A DNA stretch of 64,000 bases, taken from Armatimonadetes bacterium Uphvl-Ar1 (GTDB lineage Bacteria > Armatimonadota > Fimbriimonadia > Fimbriimonadales > Fimbriimonadaceae). Location: positions 2,728,001-2,792,000 of the forward strand of contig CP021423.1 of the NCBI GenBank assembly GCA_002162075.1, written 5' to 3'. The notes under the pieces are model-generated. The model searched no databases, was not told the DNA's origin, and was given only the letters and a program-made list of their open reading frames with translations. A program made the position numbers and the translations under genes. Positions 36,279 to 45,334 of the stretch are shown in pieces (the first letter of the stretch is position 1; every line of letters begins with the position of its first letter).

Positions 36279-39200
36279 TCAGCTTGCTTGGGTGTGCCAG
36301 CTATCTCGTCGGCTGATGGGCGAGAGATCACGCTGGGCGAACATCACGATCCGCTTGGCGGTGCTGAAGTCAATTTCTCCATGGATTATGCGAGTAACGG
36401 CATCGTAGCTCATCGGGAGATACCCGGCGAATCCGGCTTGTTCGGAGATTTTTCGACGGATGCTTTTTCTGCGATCAAGTGACGTACGTCGGCACTTACC
36501 GGGAGAACTTCACTGATGACGATCTGTCCGTCAACGCCAGTATGAGCACACTCTTCACACCCTTCGCTTTCGTAGACTTGGGTGATGTGGCGCATTCCAT
36601 ACAAATCAAGGATTTCTCTCTCGAAGGGGTTGACTGAGCGCGGCTCTCGGCACTCTTGGCAGAGACGAGGAGCGACGGCTTGGCACCACACGCCAGTCAA
36701 GATTGTGGCGAGAAGGTAGGGGTCAGCTCCACAGGCGACCAACTGTTGGATTGCGGTCGGAGCATCATTCGCGGTGATTTCCGCGAGAATGAGGTGTCCG
36801 GAGGAGGCAGCTTTGACTGCGGCCTGAATGTCGTTGTCATTGGTGAGCTCACCGACGACGATCACTTCGCTTTCAGATGTCACGGCCAAGTTGATTTGCT
36901 CGGCGATAGATTCTCCTTCAGTTGCGCGGGCAACAACTCGTCCAGATCGTTCAATTTCTTGAGCGAGTGACGCAAGGGTTGAAGCTTTATCGCTACGGGC
37001 GGAGCCAGTAATGAGAACCAGACCGTATGGTCGGTCGGTGAGGTGGCGGAGGAGTTTAAGATTTTCCGCTTCGATCCCAAGTTCGGCCAGGTCTTTGATC
37101 GTGGCTTCTTGGCGCGGGAAGGTGATGACAAACGACTCTCCACCCGTACTTTCAGCAATGGCAACCTTATGAGACTGTTCGATCTCAAAAGGAATTGCTT
37201 CCAATTCAAATGACTTATGCGCACTCTCCAGAACGGCTTGGGCGAGTTCAGACGGGATCGATTGCACTGGACAAAGGCGACCGTGGATTCGGAAATAGAC
37301 TTGTCCCTTGTCAGCGTCGTTACCGATGGTGACGGATGTTGCTTGCCGGCGGTGGGCTTCGGCGATGACCTCTCGAATCAAGGCATTCAGATGCTCCGGT
37401 TTATCGGGGTTTACGATGGTTCCGTCGGACAAGTGAATTTCTTGTTCGTGGGCAATTGCAACCATCTCTTCGAGTCGATTGGCCTCGTGCTCTTTGACGA
37501 TTCCGTACGCTTTGTCGATGGTGTATGCGAGGCGCGCTTCGTCGGCGAGGACGGGTTCGATTCGCTTGCTCGCCATGGATCGGACGGCGGAAATGGCTTC
37601 TTGATCATTCGTGTCGACCATGGCGAGGAGGAGCAAATCCCCTCGGACGGCGACGGGAAGCACATGGAAGAGCTTGCAGGCATCATGGGGAACGAGGACA
37701 AGCGCGTCTTGGCTGGGTGCATCGTCTTCGAGATGCCATGCGCTGACACCCTTTTGGGATGCAAGAACTTGGAGAAGCCTTCGCTCGGAAATGAGGCCCA
37801 TTGAAATGAGAATCTGACCGAGTTTTTCGTTGGTTTCGTCTTGTCGTTCTAGCGCTCGGCTGAGTTGAGCGGGAGCGACGAGTTTGTGTTTGAGTAGAAG
37901 ATCACCGACGCGGGTATCACGTTCGACTTGTTCGGTGTAGTGCCCTTCCTCAATTTTCGTGTAAGGCTCGGGAATATCTGAAACGGCCGATGGTGCATCC
38001 GCGCTGGCATCTTCTTTTGGTTGATCCTCCGCCGAAGCCGTTGTTTCGTTTGGAGTAGGTGCAGTTGCGGGTTGAGTGGAATGCGGAACGTTCGCGCCGG
38101 GGATGTTCGACCAGAAATCGTTGGGGTTAGCCTGACTCGGAATCGAAACGGGTTCGGGATCGGCTGTAGCCGCTGGGACGGAATCCCAAGCAGATGGCGG
38201 TGTTTCCGTGCTGATCGGCGGCAATTCGGAAATTTCAGTTGGTGCCGGAACAGGCGCAGCTGACTCTGGAGCAGGTGATTCAGTTGCCTGAGCTTCTGAC
38301 TGTTCCCAGACTGACGTTGTTTGTTCCGTCACAACCAGGGGTAATTCGGCGATGACGGGTTCGGAAATTGGCTCTACTGAGGTAAGTTCTGTTGCTGCAT
38401 CGATCCCTTCTACCGTTACAGGTTGATCCCACGGAGCCGAGTCGGCGGGTGCATTACCCCGAGGAGTCCGCCTTTGGGTTTAAATGGATCATCTGATTCA
38501 GTTTTGTATTCGGGTCTCGCGGCGAATTTTGGTTCCGGGATTTCAAGAGCGGATAACCCAGATCCTTGATTGAAGGCTTCAGGAAGCTCGACGGATGTAG
38601 CTGGCTCTAAATTTTGAATTGCTGGAGGAGTTGATGCAATCACCGGGGTCTCGGTTTCAGAGTTGCTCGTGAGATCAGGGAGTTTGGCAGGCGGAGGCAC
38701 TGATCCAGTGAAGGCTGGAGCGAACGGCGGGCGGGCTTCGGCGACCGGGGGAGCCGATTCCGGTTTGATGTATTCCGTTTGAGCCCGTGGAGGCGTAAAG
38801 GCAACAGGGGATTCGGTGACCACTGCTGGTGTTGGAATCGGGGTCGTTTCTTCTTCCCATGCTGAGCTTTGGGCGATTTGATCGGTTTTGGCGCGGATTT
38901 CTTCCTCGCTTGGTCGGACATATTCGGCGGGGATGGGTTGGAATTCTTCGGGGTTTCGGGTTCCGGCCATTAGGTCGCTTTCACTGGGGGTCTGGTTTGA
39001 GGCGGGAGTGAGTTCTACGTTTTGCCAATCTGTAGGAGGGGTGGGGTTCATTGCGGCAGTCGTTTGCTGTTCGAGCTGGTTCCAAAATTGATTGGCGGGA
39101 GGGGCTGGCGTGGATGCAACGGATGCGACGGGTTCTTGAACGGGAGTTGGCACTACGGGTGCTGGGGTTTCGGAAACTTGGATAGGGGCGAGGGATGCGT

Positions 39201-39450
39201 TTTGGTCTTCGACTTGGTACTGATCCCAGTCGATGACGAGCGGTGCTCTTTGGGGTTGTTCTTGGGTCGGCGGCGGAGTGAGGATTGGGGGAGCAGCAGA
39301 AATCGGTGCATTTTGCCCAATCACTTGGGGACGGGACGCTTGGAGAGGCGCGACCGGTCCTTCGACTCGCTCCGGAACCATAGAAATCGTATTGTCTTCT
39401 TCGGCCTTGCCTTTTTTCATCAGACGATCCCAGCTAAATTTTTCACCCAT
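36279..39450 (-). CDS. Giant PilB/GspE-like protein with degenerate P-loop (two frameshifts)
   Basis: Two frames (38416-39450 and 36410-38332) plus an unread tail form one gene. One base added at plus-strand C 38457-38460 joins GGLLG to GNAPADSAPWDQ. One at T 36449-36453 joins ASVEK to ISEQAGFAGYLP, ending at 36279. The result is about 1057 residues. Residues 1-500 are Pro/Glu/Thr-rich and disordered. About 508-650 is an MshEN-type domain (LLLKHKLVAPAQLSRALERQ). The C-terminal ATPase core keeps VVVGEL, the GHLILAEITANDAP box and the zinc cysteines CQEC and CEEC. The Walker A is GSARSDKAST, where the Gly before Lys is Asp and the next Thr is Ala. ATP hydrolysis is therefore doubtful. It may be a regulatory partner of a true pilus ATPase. 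Confidence 0.72.
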
Positions 39451-39509
39451 TGTTCTGTTTCCTCAGTTTGTGGCCCGTTCAAAATGGCCCTTTTTCTTTG
39501 GGTGTCCCC

Positions 39510-39556
39510 GCAAAAATGCGGAAACCTCCGACTCATTTGTCGGAGGTTTCCTTTAG
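39510..39556 (-). terminator. Terminator of the tricorn gene
   Basis: GGAAACCTCCGAC (39520-39532) and GTCGGAGGTTTCC (39539-39551) make a perfect 13-bp stem with a 6-base loop. On the minus strand a T5 run follows (plus-strand A5 at 39512-39516). Confidence 0.8.
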
Positions 39557-39574
39557 GTTTTTGAGGGTGGAAAG

Positions 39575-42500
39575 TTAATTTCCGCCAACTTTTGGTCTTG
39601 GAGGTGCTTGCAGTGGTTTTTTGCCCTTCATTTGCCCCTTGAGGTATTCGACCGCCTTTTCGAGTTGGACATCTTTACCTTGGGCTCGGGTGTCCGGTCG
39701 GTCATCAACTTTAATGTCGGGATCGACACCAGTGTTTTCGGCGATCCATTTCTTGGTATCAGGATCATAGATTCCGAAAGCTGGGGAAGTGACTCCGCCG
39801 CCACCTACGAGGTTGTAGGTTCCTTGGATACCAACCAAGCCTCCCCAAGTTCTGGTTCCGACGAGGGGGCCGATGTTTGCCTTTCGGAAGAGGTAAGGCA
39901 AGAGGTCGCCACCTGATCCTGCATGCTGGTTGATCATCATGACTTTGGGTCCGTTTAACGAGGGTTTCAAGCCCTGGTCTAAGCCGTGTCGAGGAGCAAA
40001 GACATTGGTGATCTCAGCCGTGAGATAGTCAATGAAGAAGGTTGGGATCCAGCCCCCTCCGTTGTACCGTTCATCAATGACCCATGCTTCCTTATCTTGT
40101 TGAGCGATATAGCCTCGAATGAACATGATCATGCCTTGGACGCTGGTGTCGGGCACATGAATGTATCCGATTCGTCCGCCGCTCAAATCGTCAACCAGTT
40201 GGCGTCGCTCTTCGACCCAAGTTTCATACCGAAGATTGGCTTCGTTTATGGTGGGGTAGACATGATAGGTGCGCGCTCCATCGGTCGTGGGCGACGAGTT
40301 GACTTGAATTTCAACTTTCCGTCCGACTTTTCCGGACAGGTGTTTGGTGACGCCATCTTTTGCGGTGACGGGTTTTCCGTCAATGCTGAGGATGTAGTCG
40401 CCAGCCTTGACTTCCACTCCGAGTGCACCTAAAGGGCCTCGGCTATCGGGAACGTAGCTGACTCCGCGATAGACTTTGGAAATCCGTACGCGATTGCCCA
40501 CGGCTTCGTAGTCGGCACCCAAAAGTCCAGACGGAGGAGTCATGGGATCGCTTCCGACGGGTCCTGGGGTGACGTATGCGTGACCTGTTCCCAGTTCACC
40601 GATGAGTTGTCCGAAGATGTAGTCAAGATCGCTGCGATCTCCGACGTTATCGAGGAGTGACGCGTATTTGTCGCCAATCGCTTTCCAATTGAGTCCAAGC
40701 ATTTTCTCGTCATAGAACTGATCACGTTGGAAGCGCCAAACATCCCAGTACATTTGTTTGAACTCTTTGTTTGGGTCGATCATCCGACCTACGCGATTGA
40801 GGCTAACTGCTCCTTCGCCAATTCGGACATTGGGCCGAAAATCGGTGATTCCAATTGTCGGGCCAACTTTGTATGCGACTTTGCTTCGATCTTGGTTGAA
40901 AGAGACGCTTTCGACGATGGGCATGATCGGGAGGACGGCGCGGGCTCCGACGCTGAATTGAGTGATTCCGCTGGGGGCATACACCATGACCCCGTTTCGG
41001 AGGCCAACGACGGCGAAATAGCTTCCGACCGGATAGGGAAGGGAAACCATTCGGCTTTCAAATCCTTCCGTATCGACCTTCATGGCTGTGGGTTGCGGCT
41101 GGGGTTCTGATTCTCCATCACCCGACTTCGGCATGGGTTCCTCATCTTCCGGGGCCATCAGGGGGTTAGGGGTGTCTTTGCTGAGTGGCACCATGTAAAC
41201 CCGTTGAATTTCGCCTTGTTCGAGATGCGGGCCGAGGAGACCGATGTTCGGTGCATAGTCCCGACTTGAGATGAAGTAGAGGTATTTGCCTGTCATATCG
41301 AACGTTGGATTTCCGTCGCCAAAGAAGCCTTTGGTGACTTGATGTTCCTTGTTGTTTTCAAGATCGTACAGGCAGACCGCGTTGAGCAGGCTGGGCATTG
41401 ACTTGGAGTAGGTAAGCCACTTGCCATCTTGTGACCAGTCTGCCGAAGGGGCAGCCGCATTGTCTTTGACAATCAATTTGGACTGACCAGTCTTGAGATC
41501 AAGATGATACAGGGTGAAGTCAATTCCATTGAAGAGGAGTGCTTCTCCGTTCGGGCTGAGGTTGAATGCACTGACCTTCACGGTGGATGGTGTTTTGATG
41601 ATTTCCTCTTCGCCCCCCATTTGGTTACGGCGAGCAATTTGCATTTCACCAGACCGGTCGGTCAAATAATAGACCCACTGTCCATCGGGGCTCCATGACG
41701 GAGATTGTTCTCGGATACCGTCGGAGTCAGTGAGGTTTCGCGTTTCGCCATTCGTTGCCGGAACGGAGAAAATATCTCCTCTGGCTTCGACGGTCAACCG
41801 TTTCCCGGTTGGAGAAAGCGCGAAGTTGCTCACACTTTGGGAGAGATTGAAGTAGCGCGGTCTCATGGCGAGGTTGTCGCCAGTTACACGAGCATCAAGG
41901 GTTTTGATTTCACCGGATTTGATATCGTAGGTGTGGAGTTTGAGGTTCCGCTCAAACACGATGGTTTTGCCATCGGTTGAGGGCCACCGCATATCGGCGT
42001 CATCGAACTTGGTGAGTTGCGTAATGCGCTTGTTGCCGACGTTGTATTTATAGAGATTCAGGGTGCTTTGGTTTCGATCACTGATGAAGTAGACGTCTTC
42101 GCCAACCCACATGGGGAAGAAGTTCTGTTCGAGATCGGCGGGAATTTCGCTGTAGCTTTTGGTTTTAAAATCCCAGAATGAGATTCGGCCTTGGGTTCCG
42201 CCTCGGTAGCGTCGCCAGTTAAATTGGTGACTGTTGCTTCGGTTGTAGGCGAGTTTTGTGCCATCGGCACTAAAGGAAACATCGGCGACTTCAGCAAGGT
42301 CTGTTCGTTCAATCATTCCTCCTTCAGCGGGGACAAACCACAGTCTAGACATGCGGGTCGTGTGGTTTCCATAGTTTGAGGAGAAGGCAATCTTTTTCCC
42401 GTCGGGAGTCCATCCTTCCACCGACTCATTCGTCGGTTCATAGGTCATCCGGGTGGGCTCTCCTCCCGAGGTGGGAATCGTGTAGACGTCGGTTCCACCA

Positions 42501-42736
42501 TCGTACTGAGCGGAAAATGCGATCGTTTTTCCGTCAGGGGAGAATTTAGGCAGGAATTCCATTCCCGGATGCGATGTGAGGCGGCGTGCGGTTCCGCCGT
42601 TTGCATCGGTGATCCAGAGATCGGAGGCGTAGACGAAAACAACTTTGTTTTCGTGTATATCGGGATAACGCATGAGTCGGACTTCATCCGTCATGGATTG
42701 GCCCAATGCGAGGGCTGCGAGTGAGGAGATCAACAT
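39575..42736 (-). CDS. Tricorn protease homologue (S41), exported
   Basis: A 1053-residue protein with the whole tricorn layout. A signal-like start (MLISSLAALALGQ) suggests it is exported, unlike archaeal tricorn. Residues 20-620 are two beta-propellers with repeated units such as FLPKFSPDGKTIAFSAQYDG and SPSWSPDGQWVYYLTDRSG. About 750-850 is a PDZ domain (LGALGVEVKAGDYILSIDGK). The S41 core has the histidine in LGTGHAYVTPG, and the nucleophile Ser in NQHAGSGGDLLPYLF followed by GTRTWGGLVGI. It should cut peptides into short pieces. A Glu/Pro-rich linker sits near residue 560. Single gene with its own terminator. Confidence 0.9.
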   Translation of the reverse strand: MLISSLAALALGQSMTDEVRLMRYPDIHENKVVFVYASDLWITDANGGTARRLTSHPGMEFLPKFSPDGKTIAFSAQYDGGTDVYTIPTSGGEPTRMTYEPTNESVEGWTPDGKKIAFSSNYGNHTTRMSRLWFVPAEGGMIERTDLAEVADVSFSADGTKLAYNRSNSHQFNWRRYRGGTQGRISFWDFKTKSYSEIPADLEQNFFPMWVGEDVYFISDRNQSTLNLYKYNVGNKRITQLTKFDDADMRWPSTDGKTIVFERNLKLHTYDIKSGEIKTLDARVTGDNLAMRPRYFNLSQSVSNFALSPTGKRLTVEARGDIFSVPATNGETRNLTDSDGIREQSPSWSPDGQWVYYLTDRSGEMQIARRNQMGGEEEIIKTPSTVKVSAFNLSPNGEALLFNGIDFTLYHLDLKTGQSKLIVKDNAAAPSADWSQDGKWLTYSKSMPSLLNAVCLYDLENNKEHQVTKGFFGDGNPTFDMTGKYLYFISSRDYAPNIGLLGPHLEQGEIQRVYMVPLSKDTPNPLMAPEDEEPMPKSGDGESEPQPQPTAMKVDTEGFESRMVSLPYPVGSYFAVVGLRNGVMVYAPSGITQFSVGARAVLPIMPIVESVSFNQDRSKVAYKVGPTIGITDFRPNVRIGEGAVSLNRVGRMIDPNKEFKQMYWDVWRFQRDQFYDEKMLGLNWKAIGDKYASLLDNVGDRSDLDYIFGQLIGELGTGHAYVTPGPVGSDPMTPPSGLLGADYEAVGNRVRISKVYRGVSYVPDSRGPLGALGVEVKAGDYILSIDGKPVTAKDGVTKHLSGKVGRKVEIQVNSSPTTDGARTYHVYPTINEANLRYETWVEERRQLVDDLSGGRIGYIHVPDTSVQGMIMFIRGYIAQQDKEAWVIDERYNGGGWIPTFFIDYLTAEITNVFAPRHGLDQGLKPSLNGPKVMMINQHAGSGGDLLPYLFRKANIGPLVGTRTWGGLVGIQGTYNLVGGGGVTSPAFGIYDPDTKKWIAENTGVDPDIKVDDRPDTRAQGKDVQLEKAVEYLKGQMKGKKPLQAPPRPKVGGN

Positions 42737-42820
42737 AGTGCTCTTTTCAGTTATGGCATGAAAGCCAGTCCTGTAGGTGTTACTGTTTGTAATATGTTGA
42801 TCGTTTCGCGGTGGGACTTT

Positions 42821-44257
42821 TTAGAATGTTGGGTGGGGAGTTCCGGGAGGAAGGGGGGCAATAACTTCGATTTCGACGCTAGCAATCTTGCCTTGGATCC
42901 ATGCACTCACTTTTACTTTGCCGGGTGTAAGGGTCCGGAGAACACCTGATTGGTCGATCCAAGCGGCTCCTTGGGCGGCCCAGATGACAGAATTTGCTGG
43001 GACTTTCTGACCTCGGGAGTCTATGACGGTGTAGGTGGCCGTTCCACCTTCTTCGAGGTTGGGGACACCTTTGATGACGTACGTGAGGTCATTTACGGGT
43101 TCAGGGAGTTGACCGAACAGGAGGATGCTGTTGCAAATTGCGCGTTCGAGTCCGTTGTCGCTGGGGCGATTGAGAACGAGTGCACCGAGGGCGAGGGTAG
43201 TGCTTCCTCCGCCGTCAAGATTAATTGCCTCGGTGCAGCCAAGTCGTTGCATGACGCGGGCAAGCTCTTCGAGCGAGGAGCCACGGCTCATTGCTTGACG
43301 TCCGTCGATTGTGACGAGCCAGATGTCACCTGAGGCGGTTGAACCGACGGCGGTTCGTGGATGCATCGTTGTCGAGAACGAATCGGGAAATTTTTCGGCT
43401 GCAGAATTGAGGGCGATTTTGCCTGCGGTGATGAGGCGTGGTCCACCGGCAACAGCGTGGATCGTTTTTTCCGGGTTGATGCCAGTGGTTGCGACGGAGA
43501 ATGTGACGGATTGATCTTTGCTGAGTGCACTGAGTACAGAGGCTTGGTTGCCTGTTGCTACGAGAATGACCTCATCTTCCTTGATGGGCGAAGTTTTGAG
43601 ATCGGGGGTGACGAGGGTGACAACTCCAGTCAGTTCGCCACTGACCGGTAGCTTGGCTTGGGTTTTGAGGATTGCATAAGTGCCAGGAGTTGCGGAGCGG
43701 ACAATTCCGCTAGCGGGTGTGAAGAGAGTGAGCGCGTTGTCTTTCGCTTCTTCGTTGAGGCCATCAACAGTTTTCTGGAGAGTGCCGATGCGGACGGTGA
43801 GGGTGGTTTTGACAGGTGATGAGGCAAAGTAATTGGCACCCCAGGCGAAGACGGAACGGTCAGGAAAAGGCAGGCTAAGAAGTTCACCTTGGCGCACCAT
43901 CATGCCGATGGGATCACCGCTCCAGGGGAAGAAATCGGCATTGATTCCGGCGAGAGCCCCGTTGGTTTGAATTGTGGTTGTGAGAGCTTCTCGACCTTTG
44001 GTTGCGTTGTCGGGCATGAAGACTTGGCTGCCCGCGAGTTCGGGCCGGGAGAAGACGTTGCCCGAGCCGGGGGTGTATCGGAATGCGTGGATGACCCGGG
44101 GGAGACCCAGGTCAACTTCCATACGGTAGGTGAGGCCCGGAATAATCAGTTTTTCCCAGGTTTGGGACTGGGCGATCAATAATTGTGGGGCGACGGTAAG
44201 GGCGAGAATTCCGGTCGCAGCGAGGAGAGTTTTTAGACGGTTTGGGGCGAGCGGCAT
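42821..44257 (-). CDS. Exported NAGPA-family phosphodiester glycosidase-like protein
   Basis: A 478-residue protein; the signal peptide is LAATGILALTVAPQLLIAQS. The core is a NAGPA domain (phosphodiester glycosidase, known from the mammalian uncovering enzyme and bacterial exopolysaccharide proteins), with AGINADFFPWSGDPIGMMV, MHPRTAVGSTASGDIWLVTI and the signature CTEAINLDGGGSTTLAL. The C-terminal 90 residues form a bacterial Ig-like/beta domain (ATYTVIDSRGQKVPANSVIW). It probably acts on periplasmic or surface sugars. Lies 85 bases upstream of the tricorn gene on the same strand. Confidence 0.82.
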   Translation of the reverse strand: MPLAPNRLKTLLAATGILALTVAPQLLIAQSQTWEKLIIPGLTYRMEVDLGLPRVIHAFRYTPGSGNVFSRPELAGSQVFMPDNATKGREALTTTIQTNGALAGINADFFPWSGDPIGMMVRQGELLSLPFPDRSVFAWGANYFASSPVKTTLTVRIGTLQKTVDGLNEEAKDNALTLFTPASGIVRSATPGTYAILKTQAKLPVSGELTGVVTLVTPDLKTSPIKEDEVILVATGNQASVLSALSKDQSVTFSVATTGINPEKTIHAVAGGPRLITAGKIALNSAAEKFPDSFSTTMHPRTAVGSTASGDIWLVTIDGRQAMSRGSSLEELARVMQRLGCTEAINLDGGGSTTLALGALVLNRPSDNGLERAICNSILLFGQLPEPVNDLTYVIKGVPNLEEGGTATYTVIDSRGQKVPANSVIWAAQGAAWIDQSGVLRTLTPGKVKVSAWIQGKIASVEIEVIAPLPPGTPHPTF

Positions 44258-44329
44258 GGGAAGATTCCTGAGCCTGGTGAGAGTACCTGAGGGAACTTGT
44301 GGATGGTGAGCGGTATTCTTTCCGTTGAC

Positions 44330-45331
44330 ATGCGATTAACGCACCTTGTGAAATGCGCGGGTTGAGCGAGTAAATTGGGCCCGACCCAATTGGCGGAGGT
44401 TCTCCGTCAGCTACCCCCACAGACGCATCCCGATCTGCTGGTCGGCTTCGATACGAAGGATGATGCGGGGGTTATTCGTGTGCCGGGGCAACCTCATTTG
44501 GCGCTTATCCAAACGATGGATTTTTTCACACCAGTGGTGGATGATCCTTACTCCTTCGGAGCGATCGCGGCGGCAAATGCGTTGAGCGACGTTTATGCTA
44601 TGGGGGGTCAACCGCTTACCGTGATGAATATCTGTTGTTTTGACCCAGAAGCAGCTCCGGCGGAGGTTTGGGCGAAAGTGTTACTGGGGATGGCAGAAAA
44701 ATGTGCTGAAGCGGGGGCGATGATTGTTGGTGGGCATTCGGTAGAAGATAACGAACCCAAATTTGGGTTGAGCGTTACCGGAACGGTCGCAGTAGATCGA
44801 GTATTTGCAAACTCAAATGCTGTGGTTGGGGAGAAGATTTTTTTAAGCAAACCTCTAGGGTCGGGAATTGCGACGACGGCGGCGAAGTTTGATAAAGCGA
44901 TGCCAGAACAGGTTCAGGCCGTGATAGACGTGATGGCGGCGTTGAATGCAGGTGCGATGGAGGTTGCTCAGGCGGCTGATGTGCGGTGTGCGACGGATAT
45001 CACAGGTTTTGGACTGGTTGGTCACTTATGGAATGTTGCGCGTGCAAGTGGAGTCCGAATAGAAATTGATACGGGCAAATTGCCGTTGCTTGAGGGGACT
45101 CAGGAATTGGTTGAGTGTGGATGCATCACTGGGGGTTCGCGAAAGAATCGGGATGCGCTGGGTGAAAATTTGATTATTGACCAATTGGTTCCGAAATGGC
45201 TTGTCGAGGTTGTGGTTGATCCCCAGACCAGTGGTGGCTTGGCGGTCACGAGTCGGGCTGATGCGCTTGACGGCTATGTTGAGATTGGGCGGGTCATCCC
45301 CGGGGAACCGGGAATCGTTGTCCGGCCATGA
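44330..45331 (+). CDS. selD: Selenophosphate synthase with selenocysteine (in-frame UGA)
   Basis: SelD makes selenophosphate from selenide and ATP for selenocysteine and selenouridine synthesis. An ATG-less reading starts at TTG 44375, but the true start is the ATG at 44330: MRLTHLVKCAG, then TGA at 44363-44365, then ASKLGPTQLAEVL. This is the conserved active-site segment of SelD, in which position 12 is Cys or Sec, so the TGA is read as selenocysteine. FDTKDDAGV and LIQTMDFFTPVVDDPY bind ATP and magnesium, and ALSDVYAMGG and DITGFGLVGHL are family motifs. Corrected length is 333 residues. A hairpin follows the TGA (separate entry). Confidence 0.92.
44373..44391 (+). promoter_or_regulatory. 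selD: Candidate bacterial SECIS hairpin in selD
   Basis: AATTGGG (44373-44379) and CCCAATT (44385-44391) form a perfect 7-bp stem with a 5-base loop CCCGA, starting 8 bases after the selenocysteine TGA. Bacterial SECIS elements lie in this position within the coding region and bind SelB through the apical loop. Confidence 0.6.
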
Positions 45332-45334
45332 TTT

